A stretch of 64,000 bases of DNA from Nautilia profundicola AmH (GCF_000021725.1 NC_012115.1:911408-975407); one strand, 5' to 3'; positions 44,391 to 53,876 are shown, counted from the first letter of the stretch. Numbers and translations: made by a program. Notes: generated by a model from the sequence alone, not told the origin.

Positions 44391-44419
44391 GAGGGTACTT
44401 TTTTTTTAAAAGTACCCTC
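44391..44419. repeat. Perfect 12-bp inverted repeat
   Basis: GAGGGTACTTTT (44391-44402) and AAAAGTACCCTC (44408-44419) around five T. No U-tract follows on either strand. A related phrase, GGGTTACTTTTTGA on the minus strand, directly adjoins it. Confidence 0.7.
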
Positions 44420-44591
44420 AAAAAGTAACCCGCCAACATAATTTTATCATTATACAAAAATGCCTATATCCAAGCAAATTTTATATATTTTATTTGTTAC
44501 TGTTTAGAAAAGCCGAAATTATAAGTTTTATGAGATGATATAGATTTATAAAAAAGTAAGTAATGAAATGTAGTTAAAGTAAAGTTTATTC

Positions 44592-44607
44592 CCCTCCCAT
44601 CGCATCA
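44592..44607 (+). repeat. Candidate right attachment site (tRNA-Leu 3'-end copy)
   Basis: CCCTCCCATCGCATCA, 14 of 16 identical to the tRNA-Leu 3' end at 37946-37961 and in the same orientation. It is conspicuous as a GC-rich patch in AT-rich DNA. Confidence 0.5.
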
Positions 44608-44770
44608 TAAACATGATTACAGAAATAAGCGTCTGTCATCATTTAGTTAATCCGTATCATCATTTTTATTACATTATTTACAAAAAAACAACCAAATGTT
44701 TAAATTAAAAAAACTGAAAAATATGAAAATTTACACACTCATATATTTAAAAAAAGAAAACAACATTTAT

Positions 44771-45661
44771 TTAAGCCGACAGTCTCTGTCTTAAAAATCT
44801 GACTTCTTCTAAGATTCCTTCTTCCGGAAGATTCATTTCTATAAAGTTTAGCATTCTGTTTACAATATTTTGTATACCTTTTGACTCTTTTATATAATCC
44901 ATTTCTTCATCAATTCTTTCAAGCAATGCTAAAACAAAAGGTATATTTCTAATTTCTCTTTTTAATATAATTTCCAAATTCGGATATTTTTCATCATAAA
45001 TGTATGCAAATTTCCTCTTTTCTTTGCTTAATTGTTCTTGTTCAAAATCAATTACTTTATTTTTATCTAATGAATATTCAATATAACGTTTATTTTTATA
45101 ACTCGGCCTTCTTCTTAGCTCATCAAAAATTTTTTTTGCTTTTTCTATATTTCTTAAATCAAATTCTTCAGTATCAAATACCACTTTAAAAACTTCAACA
45201 TCGTCAAATTCACCTGTTTGAGGATTAAAAAACGGTATTTCATTAAGTTCTTTTATTTTTTTCAACTGTTCATTGTCAAGTATTCCTATTATTTTATTAT
45301 CAGAGAAAGCAAAAAAAGGAGAAATTTTATTAATCAAAAAACCAATAACGAATTTTCTTTTGTCTTCATTCATATGACCATCAATAATTACTAAAAAACC
45401 TTTATTTATATTTTTGGCAATATCTATAAAACTACTATATTTTAAAGCATTGTTTTCATCATAAAAAGAGTTTATTTTTTTAACATCCAAATTGGATAAA
45501 ACAGAAACCAGTTCAAGTTTAAATTTACTTTTCTTTTCTTTCGGAATTTTACATTCTTTAAAAAGCTCTAAAATTTTTTCTTTCGCAAAACTGTTTTTTT
45601 GCTTTATTTCCTTAAGTTCAGTTTCAAGCTCTTTTATTTTTTGTAATAAAATATTAATCAT
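44771..45661 (-). CDS. Conserved-looking protein co-translated with recN, unknown
   Basis: 296-residue cytoplasmic protein that I do not recognise. The N-terminal 30 residues form a coiled coil (KIKELETELKEIKQK). The middle has alternating strands and helices (KGFLVIIDGHMN, FFAFSDNKIIGILDN) and the C-terminus is helical (EEGILEEVRFLRQRL). There is no membrane segment or known motif. Its start overlaps the recN stop by eight bases, so it may work with RecN or simply share its expression. Composition is like the core genes, unlike the accessory segment beside it. Confidence 0.65.
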   Translation of the reverse strand: MINILLQKIKELETELKEIKQKNSFAKEKILELFKECKIPKEKKSKFKLELVSVLSNLDVKKINSFYDENNALKYSSFIDIAKNINKGFLVIIDGHMNEDKRKFVIGFLINKISPFFAFSDNKIIGILDNEQLKKIKELNEIPFFNPQTGEFDDVEVFKVVFDTEEFDLRNIEKAKKIFDELRRRPSYKNKRYIEYSLDKNKVIDFEQEQLSKEKRKFAYIYDEKYPNLEIILKREIRNIPFVLALLERIDEEMDYIKESKGIQNIVNRMLNFIEMNLPEEGILEEVRFLRQRLSA

Positions 45662-47204
45662 TGTTTTCCTTTAAAAGCTCTTTAGCGTACTCTATGGCTT
45701 TTTGTGATTTTTCTTTCCCGCCGATAATTCTTGCTATTTCTTCTATTCTTTCATTTTTATTAAGTTCTCTAACCATACTCTTACCATCTTTTTTTTCTAC
45801 TAAAAAATGTTTATTCGCTTTACTTGCAAGCTGTGGCTGATGTGAAATAGCGAAAATCTGATATTTACTGGAGAGGTATTTAAGTACTTCAGCAACGCTC
45901 ATGCTCTCCTCTCCACTTAAATTAGCGTCTATTTCGTCTAAGAACAGAGTCATCTCCTGATTTTCGTATTCAAGTTTACTTGCAAGCATTGCAACTCTCA
46001 ATCTGTTAAACTCTCCAGTAGAAATGGTATTTATATCAATTTCATTAATTATAATTTCAACATTATCTATACCCAATCTATTTAATTCAGTTTTGTTAAA
46101 AACAATTTCAGCTTTAGGCATATAAAGTTTTTCTAAATAATAATTGAGTTTTTCATTTAATTTTTTTGCTGTTTTTTTTCTTTCGTCACTTATAATATCG
46201 GCCAGACTATATAAATCTTTTGAAATTAATTCAAGTTTTTTTTCAAGATCTTCTTTTTCAAAACTAAGATTTTCTAACTTTTCAAGCTCTTTTTTCTTCT
46301 CTTCATAATATTCAAGCGCTTCTTCCACACTTCCATACCTTCTAATTAAATCTTGAAGGTTCGAAAGCCTCTCAAGCACTTCTTCAATATCAACATTTTC
46401 AAGATAGTCTGCTTTTTCATTGGCTTTATCTATGGCAATTCTCAGTTCATTCATAGCATTAGAGAAAAATTCACTTTCAAGTCCACTCATTTCAAGCAAT
46501 TCATATACACTGTATTCAAAATCAAATATTCTCTCAACTTCAAATACTTTTTCCTTAATTTTTTCTATTTTGCTTAAATCTTTCTTTATTTCCATCAACT
46601 CTTCAAATTCACCATGTTTCGGATCAATTTTTTCTATTTTTTCAAGTTCGTATTTCAAAAATTCTTTTTTTTCAGCAGCTTCTTTTTCCAAAAAAAGCAC
46701 TGTGTGTAATTCTTTTTGTATTGATTTAAATAAATTATATTTTTCATTATACGTTTTTAAGTTTTGATGATGTTTTTTATTATCATTCATTTTATCCAAA
46801 AGCAGTAGTATGTTTTCGTTTTCAAATTCTTTTATTTCTCGTAAAGATAAATAATTTAAAAATTTATCAGCTATTTCTCTTATAATTTTTCTACTCACCG
46901 CCTGATTATTAATAAAAAACCTGTTTTTATTTTTTTTCATTTGTTTAAATATCAGAATGTCATCTTTTTCCAAACCAAACTTTTCTAAATCAATATCCGC
47001 ATCAACAATTGCCTCACCAAGTTTTGCGTTTAAATCAAAATAACCGAAAATCGAAAGTATTCCCCTCATTAATACGGATTTACCCGCACCGCTTGGACCT
47101 GTAAATACTATAAGGCCTTTACTGAATTCAAGTTCCACTTCACTGAACTCAAGCTCAACCTCATCAAACGTTACGTATTCTTTTAAATACACCCTTTCAA
47201 TCAT
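45654..47204 (-). CDS. recN: DNA repair protein RecN
   Basis: SMC-like ATPase that helps join or hold DNA ends during double-strand break repair. Walker A is GPSGAGKSVLMRG near residue 36, a long coiled-coil region follows (about 150-350), and the C-terminal half of the ATPase has STGEFNRLRVAMLASKLE (signature) and TLFLDEIDANLSGEES (Walker B), with ISHQPQLASKA (H-loop). At 516 residues it is shorter than typical RecN (about 550) because the coiled coil is short. The N-terminus contains a seven-codon tandem duplication EVELEFS (47121-47162). A repeat-filled 45-base gap separates it from nadK upstream. Confidence 0.92.
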   Translation of the reverse strand: MIERVYLKEYVTFDEVELEFSEVELEFSKGLIVFTGPSGAGKSVLMRGILSIFGYFDLNAKLGEAIVDADIDLEKFGLEKDDILIFKQMKKNKNRFFINNQAVSRKIIREIADKFLNYLSLREIKEFENENILLLLDKMNDNKKHHQNLKTYNEKYNLFKSIQKELHTVLFLEKEAAEKKEFLKYELEKIEKIDPKHGEFEELMEIKKDLSKIEKIKEKVFEVERIFDFEYSVYELLEMSGLESEFFSNAMNELRIAIDKANEKADYLENVDIEEVLERLSNLQDLIRRYGSVEEALEYYEEKKKELEKLENLSFEKEDLEKKLELISKDLYSLADIISDERKKTAKKLNEKLNYYLEKLYMPKAEIVFNKTELNRLGIDNVEIIINEIDINTISTGEFNRLRVAMLASKLEYENQEMTLFLDEIDANLSGEESMSVAEVLKYLSSKYQIFAISHQPQLASKANKHFLVEKKDGKSMVRELNKNERIEEIARIIGGKEKSQKAIEYAKELLKENND

Positions 47205-47213
47205 ATCTGCACC

Positions 47214-47248
47214 TTAATTCTACATTCTCAATTCTCAATTCTCCATTC
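47214..47248 (+). repeat. Degenerate heptanucleotide tandem repeat between nadK and recN
   Basis: Five units as read on the plus strand: TTAATTC, TACATTC, TCAATTC, TCAATTC, TCCATTC. They fill almost the whole gap between nadK and recN. Confidence 0.65.
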
Positions 47249-47249
47249 A

Positions 47250-48077
47250 TTATTTCCCGTCTCCCCAATTCAGTTTTTCCCTAAGTACCTCAAAATAGTT
47301 TCTCTCAAGCCTGTGTATAAGTTTTGCGGGATTGTCGGCTTTTTTAATTTTTATCTTGCCTTTCATATCGAATATTTCCTGCCCGTCAATTATTAATTTG
47401 GCCTTATTGTTTTCCACTTCAAGTTCGATCTCAAAATGGCTCGGAAGAATAAGCGGTCTTTGTGTCAGTGAATGAGGGCATATAGGTGTTAAAATAAAAC
47501 TCTCAGTCAGAGGATACACTACAGGCCCTCCCGCACTGAGATTATAAGCCGTTGAACCCGTAGGGGTAGAAATTATCAGTCCATCACCGTAATATCTGTT
47601 TAAATGGGATTCATTGGTATCTACGTTTATGTGTATCATAGAAGATATAACATCTTTACTTATTACCACATCGTTAAATGCGTAAAGTTTTGTATTTTGA
47701 AATTCAACCTCAATTACCATCCTCTCATCCACCCTGTATTCACCCTTTAAAAACTTATCTAAAAACTCTTCAATATTATCGGGATTTATATCGGTTAAAA
47801 AGCCAAGTTTCCCGGCATTTATCCCTAAAATAGGCTTATCGAACTTGTAACTTCTTCTCGCTACCGAAATAAGTGTTCCGTCACCTCCTAAAGTTACTAA
47901 AAAATCAACGCTTTCACACATTTTTTCAAAATCCATTCCAAGAATTCCTATAAGTTTTGCGGAAACCATATCAATATAAACTTCAATGCCTTTTTGTTCA
48001 AATATTTTTTTAATTTTAAAAAACAGATTTTTTAAACTATTGTCAACTGTAGGCTTTAGAACAAATCCCGCTTTCAC
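47250..48077 (-). CDS. nadK: NAD kinase
   Basis: 275-residue cytoplasmic NAD kinase, making NADP from NAD and ATP. The Gly-rich motif LVTLGGDGTLISVARR and the NAD-site motif STPTGSTAYNLSAGGPVV are present. The start is GTG 48077, preceded by AAAAAAAGGGAA, with no better in-frame start nearby. It is the first gene before recN on the minus strand; NadK-RecN neighbours are common in bacteria. Confidence 0.95.
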   Translation of the reverse strand: MKAGFVLKPTVDNSLKNLFFKIKKIFEQKGIEVYIDMVSAKLIGILGMDFEKMCESVDFLVTLGGDGTLISVARRSYKFDKPILGINAGKLGFLTDINPDNIEEFLDKFLKGEYRVDERMVIEVEFQNTKLYAFNDVVISKDVISSMIHINVDTNESHLNRYYGDGLIISTPTGSTAYNLSAGGPVVYPLTESFILTPICPHSLTQRPLILPSHFEIELEVENNKAKLIIDGQEIFDMKGKIKIKKADNPAKLIHRLERNYFEVLREKLNWGDGK

Positions 48078-48097
48078 TGTTTCCCTTTTTTTCTATA

Positions 48098-48103
48098 ATT
48101 ATA
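48098..48103 (-). promoter_or_regulatory. -10 box for nadK
   Basis: TATAAT on the minus strand, 20 bases before the nadK GTG, followed by AAAAAAAGGG. Confidence 0.5.
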
Positions 48104-48170
48104 CCAATTTATAAAGTATATTAGTTTTTGTTATATAATGGAAAAAAATTATTATTTAATAAATTTATGC

Positions 48171-48176
48171 TATAAT
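48171..48176 (+). promoter_or_regulatory. Extended -10 promoter for the bacterioferritin-like gene
   Basis: TATAAT with TGC directly before it (48168-48176), an extended -10. An AT-rich, partly symmetric stretch upstream could be a metal-regulator site, but it does not match a consensus well enough to name. Confidence 0.5.
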
Positions 48177-48204
48177 AGTACGTAACAAACAAAAAGGATT
48201 TACA

Positions 48205-48702
48205 ATGGACAGAAAAAAATCAATAGAACTACTAAATAAAGCGGTCGCAGAAGAATTAAGCGCAATTCATCAGTATATGTACTTTCATTTTATTTTGGAT
48301 GATCTGGGATATGATTTGCTTGCCGGAATATTTAAAAAAACAGCAATCGACGAAATGCTCCATACGGAAAAATTTGCTGAGAGAATTTTATTTTTAGGCG
48401 GAGAAATAGAAATGAAACCGGCACACGAGGTGGAACATATAAGAGAACCTCATAAAATGCTCGAATGGGCAATGAACAGCGAAGAAGAAGCAATGGAAAT
48501 GTATAATGATTTCGCAGTAGAATGCACACAGGCAAGAGATGCGGGAACAAAACAAATATTCGAATCTATTATTGCAGATGAAGAAAGGCATTTCGAAGGT
48601 TTTGAGCAGGAGTTTGAAAATCTTAAAAAGTTCGGAGACAGATACCTTGCCCAGCAGGCGATGGAAAGAAGTAAAAGAATGGGAATTAATCCGGCAGAAT
48701 AG
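48205..48702 (+). CDS. Bacterioferritin-like iron-storage protein
   Basis: 165-residue four-helix-bundle protein of the bacterioferritin type. Di-iron ligands are visible: EE at 17-18, the E..H pair in DEMLHTEK (near 51 and 54), EEEAM near 94, and DEERHFEGFEQE (E127 and H130). A Met available for haem is not obvious. AAAAGGA lies upstream of the ATG. Its end overlaps the convergent CHAD gene by 17 bases. It could store iron or detoxify oxygen in an organism rich in iron-sulfur enzymes. Confidence 0.85.
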   Translation: MDRKKSIELLNKAVAEELSAIHQYMYFHFILDDLGYDLLAGIFKKTAIDEMLHTEKFAERILFLGGEIEMKPAHEVEHIREPHKMLEWAMNSEEEAMEMYNDFAVECTQARDAGTKQIFESIIADEERHFEGFEQEFENLKKFGDRYLAQQAMERSKRMGINPAE

Positions 48703-49279
48703 ATAAAATTTCTTTTCTTGCCTTTTCGGCTTTTAGAATATACTTTCTTTTTTTCACGTATGCGTAAAGAAAGTCTTTATTCATTTTTTTACACAATTTC
48801 TCACATTTATAATAATCATGGGCTTTCCCTAAAGCATCCTGAATTTTCTTAAATTCTTTTTCATAATCTTTATTTGTATATCTACATGCTTTTATTTTCA
48901 GTCTCAAGCGATGCAGTTCTTTGTCATTTTTATTTAAAAACGTTTTTTCTAAAAGTTTTTTGCAGGAAATTAAATCAATTTTTATTTTTTCTTTCGCAGG
49001 TATTTTTTTAAATTCAATTTGTTTAAGAAATTTAAGAAATTTTTTATTTAATTTTTTTCTTCTTTTTTTAAGAAATTTTTTTATTTTTTTATTTTTACAG
49101 ATTTTAAGCAAAACATCAGTATCCCTGAGTTTGGAAGAAGCATTTAAAATTTTCTCACACCCTTCATCACTAAATCCATCTTTTTGAAGCAGAGAAATTT
49201 TTCTGCGGCATTCAATCCTTAAATCATGGAGTGTTTTGGCGTTTTGTTTTTTAATATATTTTTTTATGAGTCTTTCCAC
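48686..49279 (-). CDS. Short CHAD-domain protein
   Basis: 197-residue, strongly basic helical protein with a compact CHAD domain (conserved histidine alpha-helical domain), a family that binds polyphosphate. The characteristic His-containing motifs are TLHDLRIECRR near residues 17-27 and ELHRLRLKIKACRY near 121-134. It lacks the partner CYTH phosphatase and half of the usual 300-residue domain. It overlaps the upstream MscS-like gene by 16 bases and the end of the convergent bacterioferritin-like gene. A polyphosphate link is inferred from the family. Confidence 0.78.
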   Translation of the reverse strand: MERLIKKYIKKQNAKTLHDLRIECRRKISLLQKDGFSDEGCEKILNASSKLRDTDVLLKICKNKKIKKFLKKRRKKLNKKFLKFLKQIEFKKIPAKEKIKIDLISCKKLLEKTFLNKNDKELHRLRLKIKACRYTNKDYEKEFKKIQDALGKAHDYYKCEKLCKKMNKDFLYAYVKKRKYILKAEKARKEILSILPD

Positions 49280-50370
49280 AGGTTTTTCCTCTCGTCATGG
49301 AATATAACGCTTGTAGGATAAGCAAGCTCGAGTTTCGAGTTTTTAATAATTTCAAGTACTTTAAAAAGAACATCCTGTTTAACTTTAAGCCACCCTTCCC
49401 AGTCGACCGTAATAGAAAACGCGTAAACAAGTATATTCATCGAATAATCGTCAAATTCATCTAAATAAACAAGTAGGGTTTTTCTGACCCCGTATTTATC
49501 CTCAATGGAAAAAAGCGTGTTTTTCATCATTTTTTTTCTAAGTTGTGAAGCGATTTTACGGTCTGTTACAATTTGCGGGTGGTGTTCGAGCATTGTTCTT
49601 ATCTCGGAAATAACCCTGTTGAGTTCCTGTGTGTCTGTAGTGTATTTGATTTTTATCCAAAATTTAATACGTCTTCCTATGATTCTTCTTGACCAGTTTT
49701 TGACCCACTGGTTTGCAAGTACTGAATTAGGTATGGTTATAAGGGAATTGTCAAACGTTCTAATCTGAGTGGCCGTAAGCCCTATTTCGGTTACGAAACC
49801 TTCAAAATCTTTTGTTTCTATCCAGTCTCCCTGATGGAAAGCGTCTTCACTCACAAGCCTTATAGAATCGAAAAAGTTGCTAAGGGTATCTTTAGCCGCA
49901 AGCCCCACGATTACACCACCGATTCCCAAAGATGTGATAATAGCCGTTAGGTTGACACCCAAATGTGAAAGTATGAGCACAAAAACTACAATAACCAAAA
50001 AAACTTTTGTTAAATTTATCACCAATAAAAACAGCTCTCTCCTGACATTCGCTTTTCTTGCAAGTTTTACAGAAATTATTGTATATACCACATATTTAAA
50101 TATCTCATAAAAAGCCCACGCTATCAGAAATAAATTAATATAAAACGCTATATTTTCATATGGAACACCCCATTTTTTAAGCCAAAATGTTATGACATTA
50201 AAATTTATTAATAAAAGTAAAGGAATTCCAATTTTATTAACCCGTGAATAAAAAAGTCTATAAACTAATTTTTTTCTTTTTTTAAAAAGAAAGATTTTTA
50301 ATTTTTTACTCATCAACGGGTAAAAAAAATCTAATAACACAACTAATATTGTAATTATAATTTCTTTCAT
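49264..50370 (-). CDS. Mechanosensitive ion channel, MscS family
   Basis: 368-residue MscS-like channel of the inner membrane that relieves osmotic stress. About five hydrophobic segments are followed by the pore-lining helix region LGVNLTAIITSLGIGGVIVGLAAKDTLSNFFDS, the beta domain with GDWIETKDFEGFVTEIGLTATQIRT, and a C-terminal alpha/beta vestibule. I choose ATG 50370, with AAAAGG six bases upstream; a TTG ten codons earlier is less likely. It overlaps the CHAD gene, and is divergent from aspS. Confidence 0.88.
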   Translation of the reverse strand: MKEIIITILVVLLDFFYPLMSKKLKIFLFKKRKKLVYRLFYSRVNKIGIPLLLLINFNVITFWLKKWGVPYENIAFYINLFLIAWAFYEIFKYVVYTIISVKLARKANVRRELFLLVINLTKVFLVIVVFVLILSHLGVNLTAIITSLGIGGVIVGLAAKDTLSNFFDSIRLVSEDAFHQGDWIETKDFEGFVTEIGLTATQIRTFDNSLITIPNSVLANQWVKNWSRRIIGRRIKFWIKIKYTTDTQELNRVISEIRTMLEHHPQIVTDRKIASQLRKKMMKNTLFSIEDKYGVRKTLLVYLDEFDDYSMNILVYAFSITVDWEGWLKVKQDVLFKVLEIIKNSKLELAYPTSVIFHDERKNLWKDS

Positions 50371-50448
50371 TTTTAGCCTTTTGGGACTATAAGGACACAA
50401 TATCTGGTTTTATCAATTCGCCTTTGCAAAAATTATAGCACATTTTGG

Positions 50449-50454
50449 TATAAT
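50449..50454 (+). promoter_or_regulatory. Promoter for aspS
   Basis: TATAAT with TTGCAA 18 bases upstream (50425-50430) as a possible -35, and AAAAAAGGA before the ATG. Confidence 0.55.
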
Positions 50455-50475
50455 TGCGCCTAAAAAAGGAAATTA

Positions 50476-52242
50476 ATGAGAACTCATTATTGCGCCGAAG
50501 TTAATGAAAACTTAGTTGGTCAGAAAGTTGAGCTTGTAGGATGGGTTAACTCTCACAGGGACCACGGGGGTGTTATATTTATCGACCTCAGGGACAAAAG
50601 CGGAATCGTACAGATTGTTGCAGACCCGGCTGACAGCACAAAAGCCCATAAAGTTGCGGAAGAAATCAAAGACGAATATGTTTTAAAAGTAAAAGGTCTT
50701 GTTAGACTCAGAGGTGAAGGACTTGAAAACCCTAAACTTAAAACAGGAAAAATCGAAGTAGTTGCGGAAGAAATTATCATAGAAAACAAAAGTGAGGTTT
50801 TACCATTCCAAATCGGTGATAAAAGCGTAAATGAAGAACTTAGACTCAAATACAGATATTTAGACCTTAGAGATCCAAATAGCCTTAATACGTTTATTTT
50901 AAGAAGCAAAGTCACAAAAGCTATCAGGGACTATTTTGAAAGCAACGGATTTTTGGATGTTGAAACTCCGATTCTTACAAAATCGACACCTGAAGGTGCA
51001 AGAGACTACCTGGTACCGAGCAGAATCCATCCGGGTGAATTTTACGCACTTCCACAATCTCCTCAGCTTTTCAAACAGATTTTGATGGTGGCGGGATTTG
51101 ACAGATATTATCAAATTGCAAAATGTTTCAGGGATGAAGACCTCAGAGCCGACAGACAGCCTGAATTTACACAGGTGGACGTTGAGATGAGCTTTGTTGA
51201 AGAAGACGATGTAATCGCGGCAATCGAAGGTATGATTAAAGAAGCGTTTAAAGTAGCTGGCGTTGAGGTGTCTCTTCCGATTCCGAGAATGACATACGCA
51301 GAAGCTATGGAAAAATACGGAAGCGACAAGCCTGATTTAAGATTCGATTTGCCTATGGTAGACGTAATTGATGAGTTTGTTGATTCAAACAATGAAATTT
51401 TCAGCACTATTGCTAAAGATAAGAAAAACAACAGATTCAAAGCGCTTAAAGTTCCGGGCGGAGATAAGTTCTACAGCAGAAAAATGTTAAAAGAACTTGA
51501 AAACTTCGTTAGAAAATTCGGCGCAAAAGGTCTTGCATACATTCAAGTTAAAGAAGAAGGGCTTAAAGGTCCTATCGTTAAATTTATGAGTGAAGAGTCT
51601 TTAAACAAAATGATAGACAAACTAAAACCTGAAGTCGGTGATATCATTTTCTTCGGTGCGGGTGATAAGAAAACAGTTCTTGATTATATGGGAAGACTAA
51701 GAGTTAAAATAGCAAACGACATGGGATTAATTGACGAAAACGAATATAAATTTACGTGGATTGTTGATTTCCCTATGTTTGAAAAAGATGATAACGGCAA
51801 CCCTACTCCGCTTCACCATCCGTTTACTATGCCGGATATGGATACATGGGATGAAGAGGATTTCGAAAGCATCCAGTCAATCGCATACGACCTTGTTCTT
51901 AACGGATATGAAATCGGAGGGGGAAGTATCAGGATTCATAAAGAAGAAATTCAGGAAAAAGTTTTTAAAATGCTCGGAATCGATGAAATGGAAGCAAAAG
52001 AAAAATTCGGCTTCCTGCTTGATGCACTTAAATTCGGTGCGCCTCCTCACGGAGGATTCGCTCTCGGGCTTGACAGGGTTATTATGCTCATGACTAAAAC
52101 AGACAACATCAGAGACGTTATAGCATTCCCTAAAACACAAAAAGCACAGTGTCTTTTAACAGGGGCACCTGGTGAAGTTGACAAATCACAACTTAAAGAA
52201 CTTCACATAAGAGTAAAAAAACCAAAAGCGGATAATGAATAA
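50476..52242 (+). CDS. aspS: Aspartate-tRNA ligase
   Basis: Class II aminoacyl-tRNA synthetase, 588 residues. The N-terminal OB fold begins [33 protein letters not shown]. Motif 2 is [22 protein letters not shown] and motif 3 is [12 protein letters not shown]; the insertion GAD domain lies between them. The length matches bacterial AspRS. In related bacteria such as Helicobacter this enzyme is non-discriminating and also charges tRNA-Asn; whether that holds here cannot be read from the sequence. It overlaps feoA by eight bases. Confidence 0.97.
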   Translation: MRTHYCAEVNENLVGQKVELVGWVNSHRDHGGVIFIDLRDKSGIVQIVADPADSTKAHKVAEEIKDEYVLKVKGLVRLRGEGLENPKLKTGKIEVVAEEIIIENKSEVLPFQIGDKSVNEELRLKYRYLDLRDPNSLNTFILRSKVTKAIRDYFESNGFLDVETPILTKSTPEGARDYLVPSRIHPGEFYALPQSPQLFKQILMVAGFDRYYQIAKCFRDEDLRADRQPEFTQVDVEMSFVEEDDVIAAIEGMIKEAFKVAGVEVSLPIPRMTYAEAMEKYGSDKPDLRFDLPMVDVIDEFVDSNNEIFSTIAKDKKNNRFKALKVPGGDKFYSRKMLKELENFVRKFGAKGLAYIQVKEEGLKGPIVKFMSEESLNKMIDKLKPEVGDIIFFGAGDKKTVLDYMGRLRVKIANDMGLIDENEYKFTWIVDFPMFEKDDNGNPTPLHHPFTMPDMDTWDEEDFESIQSIAYDLVLNGYEIGGGSIRIHKEEIQEKVFKMLGIDEMEAKEKFGFLLDALKFGAPPHGGFALGLDRVIMLMTKTDNIRDVIAFPKTQKAQCLLTGAPGEVDKSQLKELHIRVKKPKADNE

Positions 52243-52504
52243 GAAAATAAGCGAAGTTACAAACTTAACTTTGGCAAATTTAAAAAAAGGCGATGTTTTT
52301 AAAATCGTAGGATTTGATAAATCCTGCGGCAATTTTAAACAAAGACTTAATGATCTTGGTATTTCAAAAGGACAAATCGGACAGATTATAAACAAATCCC
52401 TTTTCGGTCCGATTGAAGTTGATATTGAAGGTAGAAAACTGGCCTTAGGGCGCGGAATGACTAAAAAAATTTATGTTAAAAAGTTTGAATGTCCTATATT
52501 GTGA
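52235..52504 (+). CDS. FeoA-family protein
   Basis: 89-residue protein with an SH3-like FeoA domain: [12 protein letters not shown], then [25 protein letters not shown], then [14 protein letters not shown]. FeoA assists the ferrous iron transporter FeoB; FeoB is not in the window, so a stand-alone regulatory or accessory role is possible. It starts inside aspS and its TGA is the first triplet of a heptanucleotide repeat. Confidence 0.8.
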   Translation: MNKKISEVTNLTLANLKKGDVFKIVGFDKSCGNFKQRLNDLGISKGQIGQIINKSLFGPIEVDIEGRKLALGRGMTKKIYVKKFECPIL

Positions 52505-52535
52505 TGGTTGATAGTTGATGGCTGATAGTTGGTGG
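52502..52535 (+). repeat. Degenerate heptanucleotide tandem repeat between feoA and adk
   Basis: Units TGATGGT, TGATAGT, TGATGGC, TGATAGT, TGGTGG. The first unit includes the feoA stop codon, and the last abuts the -10 box of adk. Confidence 0.65.
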
Positions 52536-52541
52536 TATAAT
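52536..52541 (+). promoter_or_regulatory. -10 box for adk
   Basis: Perfect TATAAT 26 bases before the adk ATG, immediately after the heptanucleotide repeat, followed by AAAGGAGAG. Confidence 0.55.
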
Positions 52542-52567
52542 TTAATAAAAAAACCAAAGGAGAGATA

Positions 52568-53146
52568 ATGAAAAAACTGTTTTTAATAATCGGAGCACCG
52601 GGAAGCGGTAAAACTACGGATGCTGAACTTATAGCTGAAAGAAACTCTGATAAAATCGTTCACTATTCTACAGGTGACTTGCTAAGAGCTGAAGTGGCAA
52701 GCGGAAGCGAACTTGGTCAGACAATAAAAAGCTATATCGATAACGGTAACCTTGTACCGCTTGAAATCGTAATCAATACAATCAAAAGCGCAATTGAAAA
52801 AGCACCAAAAGATATAGTATTAATCGACGGTTTCCCAAGAAGCGTAGAACAGATGAAAGCACTTGATGAAATGCTTAAAAACACCGACGATATCGAGCTT
52901 GTAAGTGTAATTGAAGTTGAAGTTAGCGAAGATGTGGCAAGAGAAAGGGTTTTAGGAAGAGCAAGAGGAGCTGATGACAACGTTGAAGTATTCAACAACA
53001 GAATGAAAGTATTCACAGAACCTCTAAAAGACATCCAGGACTTTTACAGTGCACAAGGGAAACTAATCAAAATCAACGGTGAAAGAACTATTGAAGAAAT
53101 CGTTGACGAAATGGAACAGGTGATTAAAGAAAAAGCCGGAATTTAA
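52568..53146 (+). CDS. adk: Adenylate kinase
   Basis: 192-residue short-form adenylate kinase, which interconverts ATP, AMP and ADP. P-loop [16 protein letters not shown] (9-24), AMP-site [20 protein letters not shown] and the arginine-rich [12 protein letters not shown] are present. The LID is short and has no zinc cysteines. AGGAGAG precedes the ATG. Its stop overlaps the next gene's ATG. Confidence 0.96.
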   Translation: MKKLFLIIGAPGSGKTTDAELIAERNSDKIVHYSTGDLLRAEVASGSELGQTIKSYIDNGNLVPLEIVINTIKSAIEKAPKDIVLIDGFPRSVEQMKALDEMLKNTDDIELVSVIEVEVSEDVARERVLGRARGADDNVEVFNNRMKVFTEPLKDIQDFYSAQGKLIKINGERTIEEIVDEMEQVIKEKAGI

Positions 53147-53865
53147 TGAAAATCTTTCAGGTAATTATCGGTACTGAAATTCTTAATGCAAGAAGAGAAG
53201 ATTCACACTTTCACTTTTTAAGAGATCTGCTTATAAAAAGAGGATATGAACTTTTCTCCTCTTTTATCATAAAAGACGATCCGAAACTCATTAAAGATGT
53301 TTTTACATTAATAAAAAACACCCCTAATTCAATGCTGTTTTGTTACGGCGGAATCGGAGCCACTCCGGATGATTATACAAGACAAATCGCAGCTGATGTT
53401 TTTACGAACGGAGTAATGGAATATAACAAAGAATTTATCAAAAAAATCGATTCAAAATTTCCAAATGAGGACAATACAAAAAAATACACGCTCGCATACT
53501 GGCCAAAAGACGCAAAGCCTTTATGGAACAATCCCGTAAACGGCTTTCCGGGCTTTTATATCAAAAACAGATATTTCTTTATGCCCGGTTTTCCGCAAAT
53601 GGCACATCCGATGAGTGAAGAAGCTATACAGAAGTTTCTCCCGAAAAAAGAAATTAAAAAAAGATATTCTCTTATTGCATATGCAAAAGAGTCCGAAATG
53701 CTTGATATTATGAGAAAAATCCCTGAAAATATCGAGTTTTCAACACTGCCGAAACTTGATTATACAAGTGAAATTTCCTTCTGCGGAGAAAATTCCAAAG
53801 AAATTTTTGAATGGTTTAAAGAAGAATTAAAGAAAAATAATATAAAATATAAAGAAATAAACTAA
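53146..53865 (+). CDS. MoCF/CinA-like domain protein
   Basis: 239-residue protein with a molybdopterin-binding (MoaB/Mog/CinA) fold. The N-terminal domain shows IIGTEILNARREDSHFHFLRDLLIKRG and the pterin-site FCYGGIGATPDDYTRQIAADVF, the GGxGxTPDD signature. It resembles the N-terminal half of CinA but lacks the amidase half. The function of such stand-alone proteins is not settled. It overlaps adk by one base. Confidence 0.85.
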   Translation: MKIFQVIIGTEILNARREDSHFHFLRDLLIKRGYELFSSFIIKDDPKLIKDVFTLIKNTPNSMLFCYGGIGATPDDYTRQIAADVFTNGVMEYNKEFIKKIDSKFPNEDNTKKYTLAYWPKDAKPLWNNPVNGFPGFYIKNRYFFMPGFPQMAHPMSEEAIQKFLPKKEIKKRYSLIAYAKESEMLDIMRKIPENIEFSTLPKLDYTSEISFCGENSKEIFEWFKEELKKNNIKYKEIN

Positions 53866-53876
53866 TAAGGCAATAA

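Larger units (their letters stand above)
44370..44770. other. 401-base region at the right border of the accessory segment
   Basis: Contains the 12-bp inverted repeat (44391-44419) and the candidate right attachment site (44592-44607). I see no other gene or clear signal in the remaining AT-rich DNA. Confidence 0.55.

Noticed and set aside
48141..48170. AT-rich, partly symmetric stretch before the bacterioferritin-like gene considered as a Fur box
   Set aside because: Match to the Fur consensus is no better than expected in such AT-rich DNA.
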